Notes: generated from the letters alone by a model not told the origin. A stretch of 6,410 nt of DNA from Chloroflexota bacterium (GCA_026708165.1 JAPOVO010000137.1:1-6410), one strand, 5' to 3'; shown: positions 1 through 5,948, counted from the first letter of the stretch. A program made the numbers and translations.

Positions 1-779
1 ATGTCGGCGTCGTCCATGATGATCACCGGCGAGTTCGACCCCAGCTCCATGGTGACCTTCTTCAGGCCGGCGGTCTTGCAGATGTGTTCGCCCACGTCCC
101 GGCTGCCGGTGAACGTGATCTTGCGGACGCGCGGGTCGGATACGAGCACGTCGCCGATGTCGGAACCGGCGCCGGTGAGACACTGGACGGCTTCGGGCGG
201 CGTCCCCGCCTCCAGCAATATGTCGACGAGCTTCAATGCCGAGAGAGGCGTATCGGTCGCCGGTTTGATTATCACCGCGTTGCCTCCGGCCAGAGCGGGA
301 CCGGCCTTGTGGCATACGAGGTGGAGCGGGAAGTTGAATGGACTGATGGCCGCCACCACGCCACACGGCACTCGCAGTGTGAAGCCGAGTTTTCCACCCG
401 CTCCGGGGCCGCCATCGAGCGGGACCACTTCGCCGTTTAGCCGCTTGGCTTCCTCCGCCGAGAGATAGAGAATCTCGGCGGCCCTGGTCGCTTCGACGCG
501 TGACTCGCCGATTATCTTTCCCTGCTCGCGGGTTATCACGGGAGCCAGCTCGTCGACGCGCTCCAGGATCAGATCGCCCGCGCGGCGCAGTATCTCGGAG
601 CGCTCGTAGCCGGTGAGCGAGGCCATGACCTCGGCGCCCCGCATTGCCGTGACGATGGCCCGGTCCACGTCGGCGGCGGTCGCCTTAGGGACCGTGTCAA
701 CGACCGAACCGTCGAATGGATTGATGACCTCGATAAGCTCGCTGGCGTCGACCCAATCTGTGCCTACATACATCTTCAT
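1..779 (-). CDS. NAD(P)-dependent aldehyde dehydrogenase, N-terminal part (cut by window edge)
   Basis: Reading leftwards from the ATG at 779-777 gives 259 codons with no stop up to the window edge. The product matches the aldehyde dehydrogenase superfamily, cytosolic enzymes that oxidise aldehydes to acids with NAD(P)+. Visible motifs are ISPFNFPL at residues 145-152 (N149 is the conserved oxyanion-hole Asn), IKPA at 171-174 (cofactor-binding Lys), FTGS at 223-226 (Rossmann turn) and ELGSNS at 245-250, where E245 is the general base. The usual ELGG is ELGS here. The catalytic Cys lies in the missing half; full-length members have about 450-500 residues. The start is fixed by an in-frame TGA about 40 bases upstream with no other start codon between; a GGGGGGA run about 8 bases before the ATG may serve as ribosome binding site. 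Substrate cannot be assigned; lactaldehyde- or succinate-semialdehyde-type enzymes are plausible. The gene is divergent from qor. Confidence 0.93.
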   Translation of the reverse strand, partial: MKMYVGTDWVDASELIEVINPFDGSVVDTVPKATAADVDRAIVTAMRGAEVMASLTGYERSEILRRAGDLILERVDELAPVITREQGKIIGESRVEATRAAEILYLSAEEAKRLNGEVVPLDGGPGAGGKLGFTLRVPCGVVAAISPFNFPLHLVCHKAGPALAGGNAVIIKPATDTPLSALKLVDILLEAGTPPEAVQCLTGAGSDIGDVLVSDPRVRKITFTGSRDVGEHICKTAGLKKVTMELGSNSPVIIMDDAD

Positions 780-1049
780 GGCGCGAATCCCCCCGCGTAG
801 CCGTTCGACTCAATCATTGGATCCGCCCGGCAGCGCATCCTGAGGCCACTGCCGGACACGTGTATCGATTTGAAATGTGTGACGGCCAAGCATAGCGGTT
901 TTGCATGGATTTAGGCTCGCGCGCCGGAATCGGCGTAGTGGGATAATAGCGACGGCGGCCGCCGGCAGCTTGATCTTCGAGTTGGAAGCGCCCGCCGCAC
1001 AATCTGTCGGTAGCTATGCGCAGTCCATGAAGCGAACAGAGGAGCGGAT
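780..1049. promoter_or_regulatory. Divergent intergenic region between aldehyde dehydrogenase and qor
   Basis: The 270 bases between two divergent start codons must hold promoters for both genes. A GATAAT hexamer at 942-947 is a possible -10 box towards qor, but no good -35 partner is seen at normal spacing. A perfect 12-bp palindrome CGGCGGCCGCCG lies at 953-964. An AGAGGAG Shine-Dalgarno sequence at 1038-1044 sits 5 bases before the qor ATG. A 62-codon reading frame on the minus strand here has no recognisable product and I treat it as chance. Confidence 0.5.
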
Positions 1050-2018
1050 ATGAAGGCTGTAAGAGTTCACGAATACGGTGGGCGCGACAAGATGATGTTC
1101 GAGGATGTGGATCGCCCTTCGCCGGGTCCCGACGAGGCGGTCGTCAGCATCGAAGCGGCGGGCGTGAACTACATAGACACCTATCACCGCACCGGCCTGT
1201 ATCCGCTCAATCTGCCGTTCACCCTCGGGCTAGAAGGAGCGGGCGTGGTGGACGCGGTGGGCGAACGCGTCGACCGGTTCTCGGTGGGAGACCGGGTGGC
1301 TTTCGCCAACGGGCAAGGCGCCTATGCCGAATACGGCCTCTGCCAGGCCGACCGGATGATCTCGATTCCCAACGGACTGGACTTCGGGACTGCGGCGGCG
1401 GCTATGTTGCAGGGCATGACGGCCCACTACCTGTCGCACGGATCGTTCGCGCTTCAACCCGGCCACACGGCACTGGTCCACGCCGGCGCGGGAGGCGTGG
1501 GACTGCTGCTCACGCAGATGGCCAAGCGGCTCGGAGCGCACGTTATTAGCACGGTTTCGACAGACGCGAAGGCCGAGCTTTCGAGCGGAGCCGGGGCCGA
1601 TGACGTAATCCTGTACACGCAAGCCGACTTCAAGGACGAAGTCGAAAGGCTGACCGGCGGCGCGGGTGTCGACGTGGTCTACGACTCGGTCGCCAAGGAC
1701 ACTTTCGAGAGAAGCCTGGCCTGTCTGCGCGCTCGCGGCATGCTGGTGCTGTACGGGCAGTCCAGCGGCCCTGTGACTGCCTTCAACCCCAAGGCTCTCA
1801 GTGATGGAGGGTCGCTCTTCATGACCAGGCCGACACTCGGCAACTACATCGCTAGCCGGGAAGAACTGGAACAGCGGGCTGGGGACGTTCTGCAATGGGT
1901 GGCCGACGGTTCCCTGAGCTTGCGCACGGAGCACGACTATCCGCTGGCGGAAGCCGTCGAAGCACATCGAGCGCTGGAGGGCCGCAAGACCACCGGCAAG
2001 GTGCTGCTCATACCCTAG
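1050..2018 (+). CDS. qor: NADPH:quinone oxidoreductase, zinc-free MDR family
   Basis: The 322-aa product matches the usual ~325-aa length of Qor (QorA, zeta-crystallin-like), a soluble medium-chain dehydrogenase/reductase that reduces quinones with NADPH. The N-terminal GroES-like domain covers about residues 1-125, with the typical VNYIDTYHRTGLYP at 39-52 and GLEGAGVV at 60-67. The Rossmann domain follows, with nucleotide-binding AGAGGVG at 145-151 and the family stretches YDSVAKDTFERSL at 211-223, LYGQSSGPV at 234-242 and TRPTLGNYI at 259-267. These closely follow E. coli Qor as I remember it. The structural and catalytic zinc cysteine clusters of alcohol dehydrogenases are absent, as expected. 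The start has a strong AGAGGAG 5 bases upstream. The gene is divergent from the aldehyde dehydrogenase and 93 bases upstream of the membrane protein gene. The native substrate may be an enone or quinone; this cannot be settled by sequence. Confidence 0.95.
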   Translation: MKAVRVHEYGGRDKMMFEDVDRPSPGPDEAVVSIEAAGVNYIDTYHRTGLYPLNLPFTLGLEGAGVVDAVGERVDRFSVGDRVAFANGQGAYAEYGLCQADRMISIPNGLDFGTAAAAMLQGMTAHYLSHGSFALQPGHTALVHAGAGGVGLLLTQMAKRLGAHVISTVSTDAKAELSSGAGADDVILYTQADFKDEVERLTGGAGVDVVYDSVAKDTFERSLACLRARGMLVLYGQSSGPVTAFNPKALSDGGSLFMTRPTLGNYIASREELEQRAGDVLQWVADGSLSLRTEHDYPLAEAVEAHRALEGRKTTGKVLLIP

Positions 2019-2111
2019 AGAGCGCCGGGACAATTAGGCGGTCGCGCCGGAGAATGGCGTAGAATCGAATAAATCGACAGGCCGTTCGCGATCAGGAATA
2101 GGACCCTCGGT

Positions 2112-2972
2112 ATGTTTGCAACATTCGGACGCACTTGGAACATCACCAAGATTTGCTGGCAGATCCTTCAGAAAGACCGAGAATTGATCCTGTTTCCGAT
2201 CTTTTCGTTTGTGGCGCTGGCGGTGCTGGCCGTGCTGGTGATGGGTATCGGCGGCGCGACAGGCGCATTTGGCCGGATCGACACGGAAGCCGCGGGCGCG
2301 GGTTTGGCCGGCGGGGACGTGCTGCTCGCGTTTGTCAGCTACTTCGCGCTTTCGTTCGTCGTGATCTACTTCAACACCGCGTTGGTGGGCGCCGCCATGA
2401 TCAGGATTCGCGGCGGCGATCCGACCGTGCGCGACGGCCTCGCGGTCGCCAACAGCCGCCTGCCTCAAATCCTGGGATGGTCGATCATTTCGGGAACGGT
2501 CGGCTTGATTCTCAGGCTCTTGCGCGAGCAGGCGGGCGACAACATGTTCGGTCAGATAATCATTTCGATAGTCGGCGGAGTCTGGGCCTACCTGACCTTC
2601 TTCGTCGTTCCTACCATCGTCGTAGAGGGCGTGGGGCCGATAGAGGCCATCAAGCGGTCGAGCTCGCTGCTCAAGCGGACCTGGGGTGAGCAAGTCGTCT
2701 CGAACTTCGGATTCGGGTTGCTCTTCATAGGGGCCGCGGTCGTCGGGATACTCCCCGCCCTGGTCATAGCCCAGATATCGCCGATGGCGGGAATAGCCGT
2801 CGGCGTGCTGACCGTGGGTCTGGCGGCGGCGCTGGTGTCGAGCCTGGAGGGCATCTTCAAGGCCGCGCTGTACGAATACGCCGCGGAGAACGTCGTAGCG
2901 GACGAGTTTTCCGCGGAGCTGCTCAGGGGCAGCTACCAGACACGCGGCGGAGGCTTCCGCCGGGGTTTCTAG
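2112..2972 (+). CDS. Polytopic inner-membrane protein, DUF6159-like, function unknown
   Basis: The 286-aa protein opens with a short amphipathic stretch (FGRTWNITKICWQILQKDRE, residues 5-24) followed by hydrophobic segments at about 27-52, 69-97, 119-136, 147-172, 197-221 and 225-246, giving some five to six membrane spans. The opening pattern, KDRELILFP directly before the first span, and the later basic segment EAIKRSSSLLKRTWGEQ (178-194) between spans are what I recall of the DUF6159 family; no function is known to me. The C-terminal tail (about 258-286) is polar and ends in a Gly/Arg-rich stretch, likely cytoplasmic. AGGA at 2100-2103, 8 bases before the ATG, supports the start. There is no signal peptide beyond the first span. 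Its stop codon lies 21 bases from the stop of the decayed acetyltransferase remnant on the opposite strand. An alternative label is simply 'glycerophosphoryl diester phosphodiesterase membrane-domain-like' protein, as these families look alike. Confidence 0.85.
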   Translation: MFATFGRTWNITKICWQILQKDRELILFPIFSFVALAVLAVLVMGIGGATGAFGRIDTEAAGAGLAGGDVLLAFVSYFALSFVVIYFNTALVGAAMIRIRGGDPTVRDGLAVANSRLPQILGWSIISGTVGLILRLLREQAGDNMFGQIIISIVGGVWAYLTFFVVPTIVVEGVGPIEAIKRSSSLLKRTWGEQVVSNFGFGLLFIGAAVVGILPALVIAQISPMAGIAVGVLTVGLAAALVSSLEGIFKAALYEYAAENVVADEFSAELLRGSYQTRGGGFRRGF

Positions 2973-2993
2973 CCGAGGAATTCCGACAAGCGC

Positions 2994-3104
2994 CTACCGC
3001 AGGCATTTGAAGTAGAAGATCTCGGGATCGCCTTCGTCGAGGTTTTCGACGATACCCGTTCGCGTGTAGCCCGGCTTTTCGAAGAGACGCTTTGCGGGAA
3101 TGAT
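2994..3104 (-). pseudogene. Decayed 3' end of a GNAT acetyltransferase gene
   Basis: Read on the minus strand, this stretch gives 36 codons and a TAG stop at 2996-2994. The peptide has 31 of 36 residues identical to residues 118-153 of the intact acetyltransferase at 5281-5766, including RLFEK, GYTRTG and VENLDEGDPEIFYFK. At DNA level positions 2997-3102 align without gaps to 5308-5413 with nine mismatches by my hand count, and 3006-3050 is identical. Five residues differ in this stretch, including R151 to Cys and L128 to Pro in the LGY motif, so constraint appears relaxed. No start codon, acetyl-CoA motif or N-terminal half remains; homology ends abruptly near 3104. It is a left-over 3' end, either from a tandem duplication or displaced by insertion of the segment to its right. 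It cannot encode a functional enzyme. Confidence 0.85.
2997..3102 (+). repeat. Left copy of ~106-bp direct repeat bracketing the accessory segment
   Basis: This copy matches 5308-5413 in the same orientation, with about 97 of 106 positions identical by hand count and an uninterrupted 45-bp identity (3006-3050 with 5317-5361). The distance between copies is 2311 bases. The repeat lies within the 3' end of the acetyltransferase reading frame in both places. Confidence 0.88.
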
Positions 3105-3136
3105 GCTTCCGCGCCGACGCGACGACAGTTGCCCCC

Positions 3137-3202
3137 CGCTATTAAGGGTTCCCCTGCTGATCTTTAATAGCGATTTCCGCTATTAAACAATCTTTAACAG
3201 GA
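3137..3202. repeat. Cluster of four alternating TTTAAYAG-type 10-mers
   Basis: Four related 10-mers lie in 66 bases: CGCTATTAAG at 3137-3146 (minus), TTTAATAGCG at 3163-3172 (plus), CGCTATTAAA at 3178-3187 (minus) and TTTAACAGGA at 3193-3202 (plus). The two central copies form a perfect 10-bp inverted repeat with a 5-base spacer, able to form a hairpin or a dyad operator. The two plus copies share ATCTTTAA and are spaced exactly 30 bases. The array starts 30 bases beyond the acetyltransferase remnant and stands out as AT-rich in its surroundings. It may be an operator array, recombinase arm sites or a mobile-element end; no protein in the window identifies which. Confidence 0.7.
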
Positions 3203-3229
3203 ACGCTCTGTACGGGACGGTTCCGCTGC

Positions 3230-3239
3230 GGTGATCACC
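3230..3239. promoter_or_regulatory. 10-bp palindrome GGTGATCACC
   Basis: A perfect 10-bp dyad in the AT-richer leader region, about 320 bases before the 384-aa gene. It could be an operator, but a palindrome this short can occur by chance. Confidence 0.2.
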
Positions 3240-3562
3240 TCTCCACATATTCATGAGCAACGCATGTACGCATCTCTCCTGAGAACCTAAGCGCGTACAA
3301 TGGCGCAGCGTCCAATATGCAATCCCCGGTGAAGATCGCTATTCATCTGTACATCGAACGCGCAAGGAGGACTAGCACTCCGGTAAATGACGTTTGTCCA
3401 TGTGAATGTCTTAATGTACACGTTAGGAAGCACAGATCCCTTGTAAACGCCCGCTCAGAGAGCCTTGATCAAGTCCAATCAGAGTCACGCCCGGCGTGAC
3501 ATGCCTCTCATCGTCGGGTCAGATATGGAAGTCAGGAGTGATCATCAGACAGATATGACGCA

Positions 3563-4717
3563 ATGCCAGTAGAAAATCCGTACACGAATTTATTTCTGCA
3601 GCCACGATTGCATGGTGCCCGTTTCGAAGATGGCAGCATCCCGCTCGAAATCCTTAAGGACATGGCCGTTCTGCAGGAGATGATCGTCGAAGTCGCCAAG
3701 TGGCGGTTCCTGGAAGAAAACCCCGAGCGCAAACGTTCTCCCCAAGGTTTCACCAAGGACATCGAATTGAGACTCTCACGTATAGACGGGGGAAGCGCTG
3801 TTCCAGTAATCACCGTGGCCTATTTGATGGAGCAGCAACCGCTGATTCCGCCACAAGAAGTGGAGTATTTGAGGCAGGCTCGTGACGCCGTCGTCGCCGC
3901 GATAGGAGCGGCGGAGCGGAACGAGTCGGCGGCGGGCCATCTGCCGGAAAGATACCTGACATATTTCGACCGATTCATGAGGAGCCTGCGTGATGACGAA
4001 TACATCGAGTTAAGAACTCCTACGCATACAGAACCGGTTCGCCTGACAAAGGAGACTCGCCGCAGGATAATTCTAGAGTCCTCAAGCTTGAGGGAATTCT
4101 CCGAGCAGGTAGTTCTCCGTGGTTACATACCCGAAGCGGATAAGGACAGACGAACTTTCGAATTGCAGCAGATCCATGGGCGGAAGGTCCGCAGCCCAAT
4201 TCCCGATCAGCATTTCGAAACCATCCTTGATGTGTTCGACGGCTACGAGCAGAACGTCCGCGTTCTGATCCAAGGAATTGGAAAGCTAGACAGGAATAGC
4301 CGACTCGTAAGGATGGAGTCAGTTGAGCACATATCGGTGCTCGACCCATTGGATGTTCCGGCGTGCCTGGATGAGTTTCGAATCCTCAAAGATGGCTGGC
4401 TCGATGGAGAAGGACATCCCCCCCGCCACGATGGGTTGGACTGGCTCGCCGCAAGTTTCGAGCGTTACTATCCCGAACCTCCCGATGTGCCGTTGCCCTA
4501 CGTTTACCCGACCGTCGAGGGTGGCGTGCAGATGGAATGGTCGCTCGGATCCAAGGAAATCAGTCTGGAAGTCACCCTGGCCGATCATTCGGCGGAGTGG
4601 TTCTGGACCGACATTTCCGACGACAACGAGTATGAACGAACGCTCGATCTGAACACCCCAGCCGATTGGGAATGGATCGCTGGCCAAATACGCCGCCTGT
4701 CTGAAACTGCGGCGTGA
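3563..4717 (+). CDS. First gene of a two-gene cassette, uncharacterised 384-aa protein
   Basis: The product is soluble, with no signal peptide or membrane segment. I recognise it from memory as a recurring uncharacterised family, but know no function. Regions: residues 1-60 with the opening NPYTNLFLQPRLHGARFEDG and a helical EMIVEVAKWRF; 98-145, charged and helical; 160-262, with LTKETRRRI, then a strand-rich part (VVLRGYIPEAD, FELQQIHGRKV, VRVLIQGIG, LVRMESVEHI) that may be an OB-like or beta-barrel fold; 278-384, with DGWLDGEG, LPYVYPTVEGGVQMEWSLG at 311-329, EISLEVTL and a closing DWEWIAGQIRRL. The ATG at 3563 is the only possible start, because an in-frame TGA lies at 3539-3541 with no start codon between. 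No Shine-Dalgarno is seen at normal distance (GGAG lies about 25 bases away), so initiation may be leaderless or weak. The stop overlaps the partner's GTG (GTGA at 4714-4717), suggesting coupled translation. Confidence 0.85.
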   Translation: MPVENPYTNLFLQPRLHGARFEDGSIPLEILKDMAVLQEMIVEVAKWRFLEENPERKRSPQGFTKDIELRLSRIDGGSAVPVITVAYLMEQQPLIPPQEVEYLRQARDAVVAAIGAAERNESAAGHLPERYLTYFDRFMRSLRDDEYIELRTPTHTEPVRLTKETRRRIILESSSLREFSEQVVLRGYIPEADKDRRTFELQQIHGRKVRSPIPDQHFETILDVFDGYEQNVRVLIQGIGKLDRNSRLVRMESVEHISVLDPLDVPACLDEFRILKDGWLDGEGHPPRHDGLDWLAASFERYYPEPPDVPLPYVYPTVEGGVQMEWSLGSKEISLEVTLADHSAEWFWTDISDDNEYERTLDLNTPADWEWIAGQIRRLSETAA

Positions 4718-5094
4718 CGCCCGACACGCTGCTCTATCGTCAGGTTCATCCGTCCTGAGTCCGGGAAGGACGCGTCACCTCACAGGCATTTCGCCCGACT
4801 CCGAAGGACGACAATCACCTGTCCGTTTACGACGGCGACAGGATCACGCCAGAGGGTGCCTGGAACCATTACACGAGTGTATTGAACTTCGAGTCGACTG
4901 GTGTCGTCGCGATCTCGGTAGCAGAGTGTGAGACTGAGCAACTCGTCGTCGTTCCCGATCCACAACCCACATTCCTCGAGCACACTCTCATTGATTTCAC
5001 GCAACTTTCGGGTAGCAGAATAAGACGCGCGGCGGGCCGTCTTGCCGGATACGCCAAGTCTCGAGGATGGAGGTTTCACGCCAACGTCGTATGA
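4714..5094 (+). pseudogene. Partner gene of the cassette, interrupted by one in-frame TGA
   Basis: From GTG at 4714, overlapping the upstream stop as GTGA, the frame reads LLYRQVHPS, then TGA at 4756-4758, then VREGRVTSQAFRPTPKDDN and on without further stops to TGA at 5092-5094: 126 codons counting the lesion as one. Recognisable stretches are LSVYDGDRITPEGAWNHYT (about codons 37-55), STGVVAISVAECE, VVPDPQPTFLEHTLIDFTQLSGSRI and a closing YAKSRGWRFHA. I recall this as the constant partner of the upstream family, usually with Trp or Phe where the TGA stands; TGG to TGA is a single-base change. Sense codons on both sides of the lesion look coding, so the break is recent or a sequencing error. 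There is no ATG, GTG or TTG between the TGA and the TTG at 4882, so reinitiation would remove about 40% of the protein. The next base is G (TGAG), with no recoding signal seen. Function unknown. Confidence 0.75.
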
Positions 5095-5106
5095 TGATTC
5101 CCCTCG

Positions 5107-5274
5107 ATGATGCCTTCTAACCTCCAACTCCACCCGGCCACACGCTCTCAGGCGCGGAGCGGTTGCGTGATGCGCCGGGCGGGCAGGCCTGACCTCGGCA
5201 GCTACACGATCAGCATCCGGCGCTGGGAGCTAGAGACCTTTGCCACCTGGCAAGCTGCCGGCGGCGCGGCGTGA
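5107..5274 (+). CDS. Possible 55-aa small ORF of unknown nature
   Basis: An open frame from ATG at 5107 (a second ATG follows at 5110) to TGA at 5272-5274. The C-terminal half looks more protein-like (LGSYTISIRRWELETFATWQ), the N-terminal half does not, and there is no Shine-Dalgarno sequence before the start. I do not recognise the product. It lies in the same frame as the broken partner gene but is separated from it by tandem TGA codons (5092, 5095). It could be the tail of another decayed gene inside the island. An imperfect dyad TTGCCA-CC-TGGCAA sits at 5240-5253 within it. Confidence 0.2.
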   Translation: MMPSNLQLHPATRSQARSGCVMRRAGRPDLGSYTISIRRWELETFATWQAAGGAA

Positions 5275-5280
5275 TCGAGA

Positions 5281-5766
5281 TTATGACCTTCGATCGGACG
5301 CTGGCCGCCGCAGACGTTTGAAGTAGAAGATCTCGGGATCGCCTTCGTCGAGGTTTTCGACCATCCCCGTTCGCGTGTAGCCCAGCTTTTCGAAGAGGCG
5401 CTGCGCGGGGATGTTCGACAGATTGGTCGAGGTGAAGAGGTCGTCCGACGGGCAGTCCTCTTCGGCCTGACTCATCAGCGCGCTAGCGACGCCTTTACGC
5501 CTGAACGGTTCCTCGACCCAGATCAGCCAGACGAATCCCCGATCGAAGAAGCTGCCGTCGAATCCCGATTCACCGGCGTTCGCACCGCCAAGGACCATTC
5601 CCCCGGCATACGCGCCGTCGAGACGGGCGATGTAGAGATTGCCGGCGTCCGCGGCGCGATGCAGGAAACTCCCGTGTCTATGGTCTTCCAGCGCGCGCCG
5701 GAGGTCCGGGTCGGCGTCGAATTCATCGGACTTCGGTTGTGTAATCTCAATCCGGGTGGCATTCAT
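5281..5766 (-). CDS. GNAT family N-acetyltransferase
   Basis: The 161-aa product has GNAT acyltransferase architecture: a strand NLYIARLDGAYAGGMVLG at 43-60, WLIWVEEPFRRKGVASALM at 80-98 containing the acetyl-CoA pyrophosphate loop RRKGVA (motif A, 89-94), and NIPAQRLFEKLGYTRTG at 118-134 (motif B with the LGY that follows the CoA helix). Such enzymes transfer acetyl from acetyl-CoA to an amine; the substrate is not predictable here. I chose ATG at 5766 because residues from there (MNATRIEITQPKSDEFD) look native, while the 30-residue extension to an ATG at 5856 is Arg/Ala/Pro-rich and unlike the family. Neither start has a clear Shine-Dalgarno. Its last 36 to 37 codons are duplicated as the decayed copy near 3000. 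It converges on the accessory segment and is divergent from the DUF255 gene. Confidence 0.88.
   Translation of the reverse strand: MNATRIEITQPKSDEFDADPDLRRALEDHRHGSFLHRAADAGNLYIARLDGAYAGGMVLGGANAGESGFDGSFFDRGFVWLIWVEEPFRRKGVASALMSQAEEDCPSDDLFTSTNLSNIPAQRLFEKLGYTRTGMVENLDEGDPEIFYFKRLRRPASDRRS
5308..5413 (+). repeat. Right copy of ~106-bp direct repeat bracketing the accessory segment
   Basis: This copy is embedded in the 3' part of the intact acetyltransferase gene and matches 2997-3102. It begins near the codons for residues 148-153 and ends near residue 118. Outside it, neither side resembles the flanks of the left copy. Confidence 0.88.
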
Positions 5767-5948
5767 TGGAAAATCCGTGGGATTGTGGGTCGATTCGGTG
5801 GAAGCCGGTCGGGCCCGCTCGCAGGGAGCCGCACGACCGCGACGGCGAGCGGGCATTACGATTAGACCAAAGGCTAGTTTACGGCTAGGGCGATGGTCGT
5901 ATCCTTGTTTGAAGGCGTAACGAGCATCGCCGAGGAGATATCTGCAAC
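5767..5948. promoter_or_regulatory. Divergent intergenic region between acetyltransferase and DUF255 gene
   Basis: These 182 bases must drive the two divergent genes, unless the acetyltransferase uses the upstream ATG at 5856. No convincing -35/-10 pair was found. The only clear signal is the GAGGAG at 5932-5937 before the TTG start. Confidence 0.4.
5932..5937 (+). promoter_or_regulatory. Ribosome binding site fixing the TTG start at 5949
   Basis: GAGGAG lies 11 bases before TTG. In the DUF255 frame the nearest upstream stop is TGA at 5910-5912 and there is no ATG or GTG between it and 5949, so TTG is the only plausible start. The spacing is on the long side. Confidence 0.65.

Larger units (their letters stand above)
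3105..3562. other. AT-richer non-coding stretch ahead of the cassette
   Basis: About 460 bases hold no gene I can support. Positions 3181-3480 are about 49% GC (147 of 300 counted), against 63-73% in samples of the qor gene. The stretch contains the TTTAAYAG cluster (3137-3202), the palindrome GGTGATCACC (3230-3239), a TACAAT hexamer at 3296-3301 that could be a -10 box but lacks a clear -35, and an orphan AAGGAGG (about 3364-3370) with no start codon at proper distance. A 60-codon frame at 3317-3499 gives a peptide with no recognisable features and is probably chance. It is likely the promoter/leader region of the cassette plus the left junction of the island. Confidence 0.6.

Noticed and set aside
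1..468. 155-codon plus-strand open frame
   Set aside because: It lies antisense to the aldehyde dehydrogenase, whose motifs are clear; its own translation has no recognisable features.
1230..2033. 267-codon minus-strand open frame opposite qor
   Set aside because: Long antisense frames are common in GC-rich genes; the peptide is Arg/His/Gln-rich low-information sequence and the qor frame has full family identity.
2034..2693. 219-codon minus-strand frame and a 184-codon plus-strand frame over the membrane protein gene
   Set aside because: Both are shadows: Arg/Asp-rich translations without domains, overlapping a well-supported polytopic membrane protein with a good start.
3163..3187. Rho-independent terminator
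   Set aside because: The stem is AT-rich (10 bp, four G/C pairs at the loop side at most) and is not followed by a T-run.
3137..3202. CRISPR array
   Set aside because: Units are only about 10 bp, alternate in orientation and have unequal spacing; there are no spacers or cas genes.
3317..3499. 60-codon plus-strand frame in the low-GC region
   Set aside because: No Shine-Dalgarno, no recognisable sequence, and codon choice looks random; kept as part of the non-coding stretch.
4756..4758. Alternative genetic code (TGA as Trp) or selenocysteine insertion
   Set aside because: Other genes here use TGG for Trp and TGA as a normal stop (for example at 4715-4717), and no stem-loop typical of a bacterial SECIS was evident after the TGA.
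4882..5094. 70-codon gene starting at TTG 4882
   Set aside because: It is the C-terminal part of the partner gene; the recognisable sequence continues upstream in the same frame through 4759 and, past the TGA, to 4714.
4780..5133. 117-codon minus-strand frame
   Set aside because: It lies opposite the broken partner gene, which reads clearly as protein on the plus strand from the GTGA overlap onwards.
5767..5856. 30-residue N-terminal extension of the acetyltransferase from ATG 5856
   Set aside because: The extension is Arg/Ala/Pro-rich, unlike GNAT N-termini, and has no ribosome binding site.
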